From assembly GCA_034003585.1 (NCBI GenBank), contig JAVEYH010000023.1, forward strand, positions 1-35,173: a stretch of DNA of 35,173 nt, given 5' to 3'. Position 1 is the stretch's first letter, and each line of letters opens with the position of its first letter. Shown here piece by piece: positions 1-9,509 of this stretch. Made by a program: the position numbers and the translations under genes. Under the pieces are notes generated by a model. It was not told where the DNA came from and did no database searches. It saw only the letters and a program-made list of their open reading frames with translations. This DNA comes from JAPXSY01 sp034003585. Its GTDB lineage: Bacteria > Verrucomicrobiota > Kiritimatiellia > RFP12 > UBA1067.

Positions 1-4
1 CGGA

Positions 5-2542
5 GTGGCGGCTCGGGCCGAGATGGAGAAGGCGACTCCCGAATCGCAGGGCGTCGAGTCACGGGCGATCTTGAACTGGATCGACGCATGCGAGAAGAAG
101 TTCGACGGCGAGAAGGAGGGACGCGTCCACGGCTTCGTGATCGTCCGCCACGGCAAGACGATTGCCGAGGGAAGCTGGAAGCCGTTCGATACGCTGACGA
201 AGCCGCACCAGCTCTGGTCGCATTCGAAGAGCTTCACCTCGTCGGCCGTCGGCTTCCTCGTGGACGAGGGTAAGCTCGACCTCGACGAGCGGCTCGTCGA
301 CATCTTCACGAACGAGCTGCCCGCGAACGTCTCGACAAATCTCGCCCAGCTGCGCGTCCGCGACTGCCTGACGATGAACGCGGGCAAGGCGCCGCACGTC
401 TTCGGCAATTCGTCCGAACCGTGGACGAAGCTCTTCTTCCGCCAGAAGTTCGACCATGTGCCGGGCACCCACTTCTGGTACGATTCCGACGCGACGTTCA
501 TGCTCGCGGCGATCATCGAGAGGCGGACGGGCAAGAAGCTTCTCGACTACCTGCGCGGGAAGATGCTCTCCAAGATCGGAATCTGCGAAGCGACGACGGG
601 CGTCTCGCCCGAGGGCATCGCCTGCGGCGGCTGGGGCATGAACATGACGACGCGCGAGCTCGCGCGGTTCGGACAGTTCTACCTGCAGGAGGGCGCTTGG
701 AACGGACAGGAACTCCTCTCCCGCGACTGGGTGCGTCTCGCGACTTCGCGCCAGACGTGGAGCGGCGGCATCGCCAGCCACTCCAAGACGATCGGTTCGG
801 GAAGCGACTGGCAGCAGGGCTACGGCTTCCAGTTCTGGCGCTGCCGACACAATGCGTTCCGTGCGGACGGCGCCTCGGGACAGCTCACGGTCGTGATGCC
901 CGACCAGGATGCGGTCGTCTCGGTTCACGCCGGCCTCAGCGACATGCAGGGCGAGCTGAACCTCATCTGGGAGCATCTCCTGCCGGCGATGCGGAAGGAA
1001 GCGCTGCCCGCGAATCCAGCCGCGGCGGCAGCGCTCGAGAAGCGCTGTGCGACGCTCGCCGTCCCGCCGGTCGCGGGCGAACGCCTCACGGACTTCCGCA
1101 AGTTCATCGGCTCCTACACGATCGATCCCAATCCGCGCGGACTGCGGGCGATCTACCTCTTCCAGGACGCCCAGACGAACATGTACGTCCGCCTCTATTC
1201 GCGCTCGTTCCCGTATTGTTTCCGCATCGGGTACAACGCGTGGAAGGAGGGTAACTGTCATCTCGACCCCGAGCCGTTCGAGGGCATCGGCATGCTGACG
1301 GGTTCGCCGCGCACGGCCGCTTCCGGTGCGGTACAGACGAACGGTCACTATGCCGTGCGTGTGTACCTGCCGCAGACCATCTACAAGATCGACCTGGACT
1401 TTGCGAACAGCAACGGCGTCAGGACCGTGCGCGGCAGTTTCGCGACGACCGGCGGCGGTGCGTTCACCGGCCACGCCACCGACGAGAATCCGAAGCCGTG
1501 GTCGGACGTTCCCGTGCTCGACGTCTCCGGCAACTGGGCCGAACGCCGCAAGTCTCTCCTTTACCAGTTCACCTGCGCAGAGTTCGGCCAGCGTCCCGTC
1601 GAGCGTCCCGCCGACCTCGCCTTCGAGACCGTGTCCGAAAACCTGATCCTCGGCGGCAAGGGCGTCCACCGCAAGGTAAAAATTTCGACAAAGGGAGTTT
1701 ACGAGCCGTGCTCGTTCACCGCGGACGCGTATTTCCCGAAAGATGCGAGGAACATCGGCTCGTTCGTCTCGATCAGTCTCAAGGGACGGTTAGCGGGACA
1801 GAAGTTCAATCCGGACGCGGAGGACCCCTCCGTCCATTCCCTGCCCGTCTCCAATGTGCTCGCTCGCGGCTACGGCATCGTGACGTTCACGCACGACGAC
1901 ATCGCGAAAGACGATCCCGCGACATCGTTCTCATCCGGCGTCTTCAAGGCGTTCGGTCCGCGCGCCGACGAGCGCAAGCAGAAGGACTGGGGCGCTTTGA
2001 GCGCGTGGGCGTGGGGCGCAAGCCGCGTTCTGGACTGGATCGAGACGCAGCCGGAGTTCGACGCGAAGCGCGTCGCGGTCATCGGCCATTCGCGCGGCGG
2101 CAAGGCCTCGCTCTGGGCGGGCGCAACGGACGAGCGGTTCGCGCTCACCTGTGTCAACTGCTCGGGCACGGGAGGCGCGAAACTCAACCGCATGACGCTG
2201 CCCTGGAGCGAGTCACTTGTCGCGATCCAGAAGGGGCTTCCCCATTTCTTCTGCGGCTACTATCCGGTCTTTGCGGAGTCGCCGAAAAAAATGACCTGCG
2301 ACCAGCACCAGCTTCTCGCGCTCGTCGCGCCGCGGCGGCTCTCGGTCGGCTCGGGTTCGGACGACGCCTGGGCGGGTCCCGCGGGCGAGAAGGCCGCAAC
2401 GGAACTCGCCGCCCCGGCCTGGGAGGCGATCGGCCTGAAGGGGCTTGGCGACCGCGTGCGGTATCACGTCCGCAAGGGTCCGCATGACCTCGCACCTTTT
2501 GACTGGAACGAATACATGAACGCACTGGAGGAAACGAAATGA
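5..2542 (+). CDS. Serine hydrolase (beta-lactamase fold) fused to CE15 glucuronoyl esterase
   Basis: This is a two-enzyme fusion of up to 845 residues. Residues 1-340 are a class C beta-lactamase-like serine hydrolase: the SxxK motif is S72-H-S-K75, the usual YxN appears as Y159-D-S, and an ADGASGQ stretch sits where the third motif is expected. Residues about 520-845 match family CE15 (4-O-methyl-glucuronoyl methylesterase), with nucleophile S696 in GHSRGGK, the SGTGGAKLNR segment, the DQH...LVAPRR strand and H827 in GPHDL. CE15 enzymes cleave the ester between glucuronoxylan uronic acids and lignin alcohols. The first possible start (GTG at 5) lies at the window edge and no signal peptide is visible, so the N-terminus is probably incomplete. 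Its stop overlaps the next gene by 4 bases. The CE15 call is firm. The substrate of the N-terminal domain is unknown. Confidence 0.88.
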   Translation: MAARAEMEKATPESQGVESRAILNWIDACEKKFDGEKEGRVHGFVIVRHGKTIAEGSWKPFDTLTKPHQLWSHSKSFTSSAVGFLVDEGKLDLDERLVDIFTNELPANVSTNLAQLRVRDCLTMNAGKAPHVFGNSSEPWTKLFFRQKFDHVPGTHFWYDSDATFMLAAIIERRTGKKLLDYLRGKMLSKIGICEATTGVSPEGIACGGWGMNMTTRELARFGQFYLQEGAWNGQELLSRDWVRLATSRQTWSGGIASHSKTIGSGSDWQQGYGFQFWRCRHNAFRADGASGQLTVVMPDQDAVVSVHAGLSDMQGELNLIWEHLLPAMRKEALPANPAAAAALEKRCATLAVPPVAGERLTDFRKFIGSYTIDPNPRGLRAIYLFQDAQTNMYVRLYSRSFPYCFRIGYNAWKEGNCHLDPEPFEGIGMLTGSPRTAASGAVQTNGHYAVRVYLPQTIYKIDLDFANSNGVRTVRGSFATTGGGAFTGHATDENPKPWSDVPVLDVSGNWAERRKSLLYQFTCAEFGQRPVERPADLAFETVSENLILGGKGVHRKVKISTKGVYEPCSFTADAYFPKDARNIGSFVSISLKGRLAGQKFNPDAEDPSVHSLPVSNVLARGYGIVTFTHDDIAKDDPATSFSSGVFKAFGPRADERKQKDWGALSAWAWGASRVLDWIETQPEFDAKRVAVIGHSRGGKASLWAGATDERFALTCVNCSGTGGAKLNRMTLPWSESLVAIQKGLPHFFCGYYPVFAESPKKMTCDQHQLLALVAPRRLSVGSGSDDAWAGPAGEKAATELAAPAWEAIGLKGLGDRVRYHVRKGPHDLAPFDWNEYMNALEETK

Positions 2543-3963
2543 ACAGAAGGGACTTTCTCAAGGGGACGGCGTGGATGGGCGCCGCGGCATTCGCGGGCGG
2601 ATTCGCGCGTCCGCTCTTCGCCGGGGAAGCGGGCGGAAAGATGGCGCTTTGGGCGGACAAGCCGTTCAAGAAACTGCGTGTCGGCGTCGTCGGGCTCGGG
2701 CGGGGACACGTTGCGCTCTGGAACATGCCGAAGATCCCCGGCTGCGAGATCACGGCGATCTGCGACATCACGCCGATCCGCGTCCAGCGCGCGCTCAAGA
2801 TGGTCGCGCAGACCGGACAAAAGAACGTGCCGAAGGTCTATGACAAAGGACCCGAGGACTGGAAGAATCTCTGCGACGACCCGAACGTCGACCTCGTCTG
2901 GAACTCGACGCCGTGGGAGCTCCACGTCCCGATCGCGCTCTACGCGATGCGCGCGGGCAAGCATGTCGCCGTCGAGGTCCCGGCCGCGTTCACCGTCGAG
3001 GAGTGCTGGGAGCTCGTCGAGACATCGGAGAAGCTCCAGCGCCATTGCATGCAGCTCGAGAACTGTTGTTATGGCGAGATGGAGATGCTCTGTCTCAATC
3101 TCTGCCGGAAGGGCATGCTGGGCGATCTCGTCCACGGCGAGGGCGCGTACATCCACGACCTGCGCGGTCACAACTACGCGCGGTGGGATCCGAAGACGGG
3201 ATACGCGTGGGACATTCCGGGCGGGGCCTACTGGAACCACTGGCGGCTCAAGCACAATATTGCGCACAAGGGAAACCAGTATCCGACGCACGGGCTCGGT
3301 CCGATCTGCCAGTACATGAACGTGAACCGCGGTGACCGCTTCGACTATCTCGTCTCCCTCGAGTCGAACCAGTTCAACTTCGAGCAGTACGCGAAGCGGA
3401 ACTGGCACAAGGACTGGCGTCCCGAGGCCAAGGTCGCGATGGGCGACATGAACATCACGCTCATCAAGACGAAGGGCGGACGCTCCATCATGGTTCAGCA
3501 CGACGTCTCTTCGCCTCGTCCCTACAGCCGCATCAACACGGTGTCGGGCACGCGGGGCATCTTCGCGGACTATCCCTACCGTGTCGGCTGGGAGCCTGCG
3601 GACAAGCGCGGCAGTGGCGTCCATTCGTTCTTCGACGAGAAGAAGGCCGAGGAGGTCCGCCAAGAGTACAAACATCCGCTCTGGAAGGACTACGGCGAGC
3701 TCGCGGCAAAGCAGGGCGGCCACGGCGGCATGGACTTCATGATGACGCTCCGCCTCGCGTACTGCCTGCGGCTCGGGCTGCCGCTCGACCAGAACGTCTA
3801 CGATCTCGCGAGCTGGAGCTCGCTCTGCGAGCTCACGGAGAAGTCAGTCCGCTCGGGCTCGACGCCCCAGCAGATTCCCGACTTCACCCGCGGCGCCTGG
3901 CAGACCACCGCCCCGCTCGGCATCGAATCGGCCGACCTCGCGAAGATGGGGCTGGAAGGCTGA
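2539..3963 (+). CDS. GH109-type alpha-N-acetylgalactosaminidase (Gfo/Idh/MocA fold), Tat-exported
   Basis: The 474-residue protein starts with a twin-arginine signal (NRRDFLKG, then a hydrophobic Ala/Gly stretch). An NAD-binding Rossmann segment follows, with VGLGRG around residues 51-56. Family GH109 signatures are clear: EVPAAFTVEECWEL in place of the usual EKP, LENCCYGEME, EGAYIHDLR, Y248-P-T-H251-GLGP and NRGDRFDYL. GH109 enzymes hydrolyse terminal alpha-GalNAc with bound NAD by an oxidation-elimination mechanism, and the Y/H pair of YPTHGLGP is part of the active site in the characterised enzyme. The start ATG overlaps the upstream stop (ATGA), indicating translational coupling. It sits among plant-glycan esterases, so the natural substrate may not be mucin GalNAc. 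Sequence similarity alone does not prove substrate. Confidence 0.88.
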   Translation: MNRRDFLKGTAWMGAAAFAGGFARPLFAGEAGGKMALWADKPFKKLRVGVVGLGRGHVALWNMPKIPGCEITAICDITPIRVQRALKMVAQTGQKNVPKVYDKGPEDWKNLCDDPNVDLVWNSTPWELHVPIALYAMRAGKHVAVEVPAAFTVEECWELVETSEKLQRHCMQLENCCYGEMEMLCLNLCRKGMLGDLVHGEGAYIHDLRGHNYARWDPKTGYAWDIPGGAYWNHWRLKHNIAHKGNQYPTHGLGPICQYMNVNRGDRFDYLVSLESNQFNFEQYAKRNWHKDWRPEAKVAMGDMNITLIKTKGGRSIMVQHDVSSPRPYSRINTVSGTRGIFADYPYRVGWEPADKRGSGVHSFFDEKKAEEVRQEYKHPLWKDYGELAAKQGGHGGMDFMMTLRLAYCLRLGLPLDQNVYDLASWSSLCELTEKSVRSGSTPQQIPDFTRGAWQTTAPLGIESADLAKMGLEG

Positions 3964-4844
3964 TGAAAAGAATCGCGTTCGCCCTTGCCCTGTTGCCCGT
4001 AGTCGCCGTTGCGGCCGCGGCCGAGCCGTTTCCGAATTCGTACTCGAAGCGCGAGGCCGGGGATGTCGACCTCTGGCCGGAAGGCCGGATTCCAAGTGTC
4101 CAGACGAATCAGTGTATCCCCTGGCTCCGCTGGTACGCGCCGCCCGAGCAGAAAAAGGATGCCTGTCTCATTGTGTCTCCGGGAGGAGCCTATGTCGGCT
4201 GGGGCCATACAGCAGAGGGCGAGGACATCTGCCGGTGGGCGAATTCGATCGGCATGACGGCGGTTCTGCTTCGCTATCGGACGCCGCGCCCGATCGGCCT
4301 CGCAAAGCACGTCACGGCCTGGCAGGATGCGCAGCGTGCGATCCGCCTTGTCCGCAGCGAGGCGAAGAAGCGCGGATTCAGTCCGGAAAACATCGGCTTC
4401 ATCGGTTTCTCCGCCGGTGGGCACCTCACGCTCATGGCGGCGCTTTCTTCCCAGACTCCCGCATACGCGCCTGTTGATGAACGCGATCGGATTCCCTGCC
4501 ATCTCAACTGGGCGGTGCCCGTCTATCCCGCCTATGTCCTTTCGGATGGCGAGGACGGCCCCAACAAGGGCAACGACCTGTCGCTCGCAATCAATCCCAA
4601 ATTCAAGTTTGATGCGAAGACGCCTCCGATGATTTTCTTCCATGGCGACGGGGATCCGTTCTCGGCGATGGGGTCCTTGCGAATCTACAACCGCCTCCGC
4701 CAGATGGGCATATCCGGCGAGGTTCACATTCTCGCGAAGCGCGGACATTGCTTCCATTTCTATCCGACGCCCAAGAAGGATACGTTTTCCGCGATGTGGC
4801 TCGATACGCTCCGTGCCTGGCTCGTTCAGACCGGAAGACTTTAA
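3963..4844 (+). CDS. Secreted alpha/beta hydrolase, acetylxylan/feruloyl esterase-like
   Basis: The 293-residue protein has a Sec signal peptide (about 19 residues, ending in an Ala-rich stretch). Its alpha/beta-hydrolase domain resembles the xylan-active acetyl/feruloyl esterases found in gut polysaccharide loci. The oxyanion segment is SPGGAYVGWGH, nucleophile S150 lies in GFSAGGH, the acid is D231 in HGDGDP, and the base is H262 in RGHCFHF. It probably removes acetyl or feruloyl groups from xylan in the periplasm or outside the cell. The start is fixed by a TGATG overlap with the preceding stop and by the signal peptide directly after it. The exact ester cleaved cannot be read from the sequence. 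Confidence 0.82.
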   Translation: MKRIAFALALLPVVAVAAAAEPFPNSYSKREAGDVDLWPEGRIPSVQTNQCIPWLRWYAPPEQKKDACLIVSPGGAYVGWGHTAEGEDICRWANSIGMTAVLLRYRTPRPIGLAKHVTAWQDAQRAIRLVRSEAKKRGFSPENIGFIGFSAGGHLTLMAALSSQTPAYAPVDERDRIPCHLNWAVPVYPAYVLSDGEDGPNKGNDLSLAINPKFKFDAKTPPMIFFHGDGDPFSAMGSLRIYNRLRQMGISGEVHILAKRGHCFHFYPTPKKDTFSAMWLDTLRAWLVQTGRL

Positions 4845-4860
4845 GAAAGAGGAGATTGTC

Positions 4861-7800
4861 ATGAAAAAACTGATGCTGCTGTTGAGCCTGACGGTCGGGG
4901 TGTCGGGCGCGTTTGCGGCGGAGGCGCCGCAGGTGAAGGTCGAGACGTTCGCGGATCATGCGGACTGTCTCTATTCTGTTGGCGACAAGGCCGAGTTCGT
5001 CGTGAAGGCGACGTATCCGGACGGTTCGCGGTTGACGAACGGGACGGTGTCCGTTTCGGTCTTGGGCGTGGATGGAAAGAACTTCGACGCCGCGAAGGAT
5101 CGTTCGTTCGCGCTCAAGGTGCCGGTGCAGAAGCCCGGATTCCTCCGCTGTATCGCCTCCTACAAGGGACCGGATGGCAAGAGCGTGTCCGCGCCGGAGA
5201 TCGCTATCGCGTGTGACCCGCGTGACATCAGGCCCGCCGTCGAGCGGCCGAAAGACTTCGACACGTTCTGGGACAACGCGATCACGAACCTCGACAAAAC
5301 CGTGCCGGCCGACATCCGCTACGAGAAGGAGGCGCATTCTTACACCAAGACCCACACCGCGTTCCGCCTGAGCTGCGCGACGGCCGGGGGCAAACGCACG
5401 TGGGGACACCTGTGTATTCCGAACGAGGCGCTCAATCCGAAGGCGTCAAAGAAATTTCCCGTCCGACTGACCGTTCCCGGCGCCGGTCCGGGCTGCTATT
5501 GGTTCACGCCGCGCGAGGGCGAGATCACGCTCACGATGAACGTCTTCGACTTCGAGCCGGGTTGGGATGCCCACAACGAGTGGAAGGTGCATTACGACCG
5601 CTATCATGAGATGCACAAGCGCTGGACCGAGAAATACAAGCTTCAGAAGGACTATCAGGGCTGGGCCGCCGGCTTCGGCGTGAGCCGCGAGGAGGTTTTC
5701 TACTACGCCCCCATCCTCGGCATGAACCGCCTCGTCAACTGGCTCGCCGCGCAGCCGTATGTCGATACGCGCGACATAACCTATTCGGGACAGAGCCAAG
5801 GCGGCGCCTTCGGCATCTTCCTCTCGGCCCTCAACAGGCACATCACCGGCGCGACCATCTCCGAGCCGGCGCTGACGGGGCTTACCGAGCAGTTCGGCGG
5901 ACGCCAGAACGGCTGGCCGAATCCGATTGCCGCGCAGTCGACGAAGGAGGCGCAGGACATCGCGGCGAAGGTCGCGCCGTATTTCGACGGTGTCAACTTC
6001 GCCCCGCGCATCACGTGTCCCGTCCGTTTCGGCGTCGGCTACATCGACACGCTCTGTCCGCCGCACTGCGTCTACGCGGCCTACAATGCGCTCAAGCCGA
6101 CCGTCGACCGCCGCATCGTCCTCGGCCCGGGCGTCGGCCACGGCACGCCGAAGGAGACGTACGAGCCCTTTGACAAGCGCCTGACGGCCAGCTGGATGAA
6201 GGCGAAGCCGCTCGCGTGGTCCGAGGAACTCTTCAATCCCGAGCATCCCGAGCTCACCGACCGCTACGCGTATCCCGACCGCAAGGTCTCCTCCCGTTAC
6301 CTCTATGTCGCGCCGGACGGCGACGACCAGGCCGAGGGCACGATCGAGAAGCCGCTCCGCTCGCTCGAGGCCGCGCGGGACCGCGTGCGCAAAATGACGT
6401 CGAACGGACACGTCTACTGGCCGGTCGGCGGCATCACCGTCTTCCTCCGCGGCGGAACCTACGTCGTCACGAACACCGTCGCCTTCGACGCGCGCGACGG
6501 CATGGGCTTTGCGGGTAGCCCGACGGTGTACCGCGCCTATCCCGGCGAGAAGCCCGTCTTCACCGGTGGCATCACGACGCGCGGCTCGGTGCCGCTGACC
6601 GATCCCGAGAAGCTCGCGCGCCTCCCGGCGTCGGCGAAGGGCAAGAACGTGCGCGTCATCGACTTCAGGGCGGCGGGATATGATGACTTCGCACCGCAGG
6701 CCGCCTACGGCTACCGTCCGATGAAGCCGTGCCACACGGTGACCGATCTCTACCGCGACGGCAAGCCCCTCGACGTGGCGGTGTCGCCGAACGCCGACGT
6801 CCGCCTCGAGGATTATTACCGCATCGGCGAAGTGCTCGACAAGAAGCACGATGTCTTCAAGGCAAACTTCCCCGACATGGACAAGTGGGCGAAGGAGGAG
6901 GACGTGATGGCGCAGGGCTGGTGGACGTTCCTCTGGGCGTCGACGACGATCCCGGTCGAGAAAATCGACCCCGTCGCGAAGACGGTCTCCGTTGCGCGCG
7001 AGACGAACATCTTCTACTACACCGCCACGTCCAACAGAGTCTTTACGCTGGAGAACGGCCTTCCCGCGCTCGACCGCGAGAGCGAGTGGGTGCTCGACCG
7101 CAAGCGCGGCTCCGCCTACGTGCTCGAACCCGAGGGCGCGAAGGTGCCGGTCTACACGATCACGCGCCTCGCGAAGCCGATGATCACGGCGACGGACGTC
7201 AACAACTTCCGCATGGAGGGCCTTACCTTTGAGTACGGCAGGACCGACGCGATCATCGTCTCGAACGCGGCGAACTTCGCCTTCCTCGGAAATACGGTCC
7301 GTAACTTCGGCGGACGCGGCCTGCAGGTCTACGAAGCGAAGGAAGCGCGCGTCCAGAACAACACGTTCCACCACTTCGGTTTTGCCGCGCTCATCCTGAT
7401 GGGCGGCGACCGCCCGACCCTGACCCCCGGCGCGTGCATCATCGAGAACAACGAGATCTCCTTTACGGGACGCCGCCAGCGCACTTCGCCCGAGTCCAGC
7501 ACCTGTGAAGTCGGCGGCTGCGGCAACGTGCTCGCGCACAACTGGTTTCACGACACCCCTGCCAGCGCGCTCCGCCTCGGCGGCAACGACCACCGCATCT
7601 CCTTCAACCGCTTCGAGCGCTGCTCGTTCCTGAGCGACGACAACGGGGCGATCGACATGTGCAACAACATGTCCTACGCCGGGAACCGCTTCGTCTTCAA
7701 CGAGTTCTACGACATCGGCTACAAGAACCCGCACTGCGGCAACGCGGGCATCCGCCTGGACGATTTTATCTCGCAGCAGTACCTGTACGGCAACCGCTTC

Positions 7801-9459
7801 GTGAACGCTTCGGGCGGTAAGTTCGGCGCGATCCAGCTAAACGGAGGACGCGACAACGTGTCCGAGAACAACTGGATCGAGGGCTCACAGTGGGCGTTCA
7901 GCGTTGACGGCGCGGCGGGCGCGTGGTGGAACCGCAACCAGACGATGGAGTACAATGTGAAGAAGTTTTCCGGGGACGTGAGTGTCTACGACGAGCCCTA
8001 CATCTCGCGCTTCCCGCGCACGCCGGAAATCATCCGCGAGGCCAATTCGTGCGTCAACTCCTTCCGCCGTAACGTCATCATCGGCGCCGAGGCACTCAAG
8101 GAAAAGCGCACGTGGCATCAGACGGCCTTCGAGGACAACTGGATGTTCGACAAGGCCCCGAGCGCCGAAGAGCTCGCGAAGACGGCGTTCAAGCCGATTC
8201 CGCCCGCGGGCAGCGCGGGCACGTACAAGGCCGGGCCCGAGCTCGAAGTGCCATTCCAGGCACCCGTCGAGTTCCAGCTGCGCGAGGGCATCGGCCGCAC
8301 GCTCCGCAAGCTCGAGGCGGGCGGGGACGTGAGGATCGGCTTCTTCGGCGGCTCCATCACCGCGATGTTCGGCTGGCGCAACGCGATTCTCGCGAAGCTG
8401 CAAAAGGACTATCCGAAGGCCAATATCATCGAGGTCAACGCCTCGCAGGGCGGCGCGGGTTCGCGCGTGGGCGCCTACCGCATGGAACATGACCTCCTGC
8501 ACACGAAGTGCGACCTCGTCATCTTCGAGTACGCGACGAACGACACGGAGGATAGCCCCCAGAGCATCGTCCGGTCGATGGAGGGGTGCGTGCGGAAGGC
8601 GTGGGCGAAGTATCCCGAGATGGACCTTATGTTCGTCTACACGATGAACATGTCGCAGTTCGAGTCGTACGCGCAGGGCCGCATCTCGCACACGGCCTAC
8701 GTGCATGACCGCGTCGCCGACCACTACGGCATCCCGACGGTCAACTTCTGCCCGCGACTGATGAAGCTCATCAAGGACGGCAAGTGGATCTACATGCGCA
8801 GCGAATTCTTCAAGGAGCACGGGCTCCAGTCGTCCGACCCCGACTTCAAGGCGAAGCTCGCCGAGGCGCAGAAGAAGGATCCGCGCAAGATCTTCACCTT
8901 CGACAACTGCCATCCGAGCGGCGAGGGACACCAGCTCTACACGGAGATTCTCGCCGAGGCGTTCGACAGGCTCAAAGCGAAGGGCGATCCGGCGGCCGAC
9001 CACGCGGCGAAGATGAAGAAGCCGCCGATGGCCTCGGACAACATGGAGAAGGCCAAGATCGTCGTTCCGGACGCCTCGTTCTTCTCCAAGGGAGACTGGT
9101 CGGTGTTGCCGAAGGACCATCCCGAGTCGAAGAAGTTCGCGCGGTCGACGGACCGCATCTGGTTCACGGACAAGGTCGGCGCAAAGATCCGCTTCCGCTT
9201 TCGCGGACGGGCCGTGCAGCTCAACAACATCCGCGGGCCGAAGAGCTGTGCGATCAGGGTTTCCGTGGACGGCAATCCGCCGTTCCTCCGCGTTCTCGCC
9301 GATCCGTGGAGCGCGGGCACGACGCTGATCTGGCCCGAAAAGATCTTCAGCGGCTGCGACTCGATCCATACCGTCGAAATCGAAATCCTGCGCAACCCGA
9401 AACACGGCGGCACCGAGCTTGAGCTCGCCGGTCTCCAGCTTGACGGTGAACTGATCTGA
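4861..9459 (+). CDS. Multimodular exported enzyme: CE7 esterase, GH141-like beta-helix, SGNH esterase, C-terminal beta-domain
   Basis: A 1532-residue protein. I chose the ATG at 4861 because an AGGAG lies 8 bases upstream and a clean signal peptide follows (MKKLMLLLS to AFA-A). An in-frame upstream extension would overlap the previous gene. After a short Ig-like segment, residues about 120-470 are a CE7 acetylxylan esterase with triad S312 (GQSQGG), D396 and H427. Residues 478-1135 form a right-handed parallel beta-helix like GH141, opening with YVAPDGDD and carrying SDDNGAID (925-932) and GIRLDD (963-968). Residues about 1140-1380 are an SGNH hydrolase: S1165 in GGSIT, N1227 in YATND, D1348/H1351 in DNCH. 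Residues 1400-1532 look like an accessory beta-sandwich. Deacetylation and backbone or side-chain cleavage on one chain would suit a heavily esterified polysaccharide. The family placement of the helix is the least certain part. Confidence 0.85.
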   Translation: MKKLMLLLSLTVGVSGAFAAEAPQVKVETFADHADCLYSVGDKAEFVVKATYPDGSRLTNGTVSVSVLGVDGKNFDAAKDRSFALKVPVQKPGFLRCIASYKGPDGKSVSAPEIAIACDPRDIRPAVERPKDFDTFWDNAITNLDKTVPADIRYEKEAHSYTKTHTAFRLSCATAGGKRTWGHLCIPNEALNPKASKKFPVRLTVPGAGPGCYWFTPREGEITLTMNVFDFEPGWDAHNEWKVHYDRYHEMHKRWTEKYKLQKDYQGWAAGFGVSREEVFYYAPILGMNRLVNWLAAQPYVDTRDITYSGQSQGGAFGIFLSALNRHITGATISEPALTGLTEQFGGRQNGWPNPIAAQSTKEAQDIAAKVAPYFDGVNFAPRITCPVRFGVGYIDTLCPPHCVYAAYNALKPTVDRRIVLGPGVGHGTPKETYEPFDKRLTASWMKAKPLAWSEELFNPEHPELTDRYAYPDRKVSSRYLYVAPDGDDQAEGTIEKPLRSLEAARDRVRKMTSNGHVYWPVGGITVFLRGGTYVVTNTVAFDARDGMGFAGSPTVYRAYPGEKPVFTGGITTRGSVPLTDPEKLARLPASAKGKNVRVIDFRAAGYDDFAPQAAYGYRPMKPCHTVTDLYRDGKPLDVAVSPNADVRLEDYYRIGEVLDKKHDVFKANFPDMDKWAKEEDVMAQGWWTFLWASTTIPVEKIDPVAKTVSVARETNIFYYTATSNRVFTLENGLPALDRESEWVLDRKRGSAYVLEPEGAKVPVYTITRLAKPMITATDVNNFRMEGLTFEYGRTDAIIVSNAANFAFLGNTVRNFGGRGLQVYEAKEARVQNNTFHHFGFAALILMGGDRPTLTPGACIIENNEISFTGRRQRTSPESSTCEVGGCGNVLAHNWFHDTPASALRLGGNDHRISFNRFERCSFLSDDNGAIDMCNNMSYAGNRFVFNEFYDIGYKNPHCGNAGIRLDDFISQQYLYGNRFVNASGGKFGAIQLNGGRDNVSENNWIEGSQWAFSVDGAAGAWWNRNQTMEYNVKKFSGDVSVYDEPYISRFPRTPEIIREANSCVNSFRRNVIIGAEALKEKRTWHQTAFEDNWMFDKAPSAEELAKTAFKPIPPAGSAGTYKAGPELEVPFQAPVEFQLREGIGRTLRKLEAGGDVRIGFFGGSITAMFGWRNAILAKLQKDYPKANIIEVNASQGGAGSRVGAYRMEHDLLHTKCDLVIFEYATNDTEDSPQSIVRSMEGCVRKAWAKYPEMDLMFVYTMNMSQFESYAQGRISHTAYVHDRVADHYGIPTVNFCPRLMKLIKDGKWIYMRSEFFKEHGLQSSDPDFKAKLAEAQKKDPRKIFTFDNCHPSGEGHQLYTEILAEAFDRLKAKGDPAADHAAKMKKPPMASDNMEKAKIVVPDASFFSKGDWSVLPKDHPESKKFARSTDRIWFTDKVGAKIRFRFRGRAVQLNNIRGPKSCAIRVSVDGNPPFLRVLADPWSAGTTLIWPEKIFSGCDSIHTVEIEILRNPKHGGTELELAGLQLDGELI

Positions 9460-9509
9460 TTTTCGGTTCCGTCTGGAAGCCGGGCAAAACGTTCTGAAGG
9501 GAAAATTAA

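Noticed and set aside
59..1669. 536-codon open frame on the minus strand opposite the first gene
   Set aside because: It is an antisense shadow typical of high-GC codon use. The translation is rich in Arg, Val, Glu and Leu without domain motifs, and the plus strand carries a clear enzyme.
4642..4860. In-frame N-terminal extension of the multimodular enzyme
   Set aside because: It overlaps the upstream esterase and has no family match. The ATG at 4861 has a ribosome-binding site and begins a signal peptide.
5446..7734. 762-codon minus-strand open frame
   Set aside because: It lies wholly opposite the CE7 and beta-helix parts of the multimodular enzyme, and its sequence is repetitive Arg/Val/Glu-rich with no family signature.
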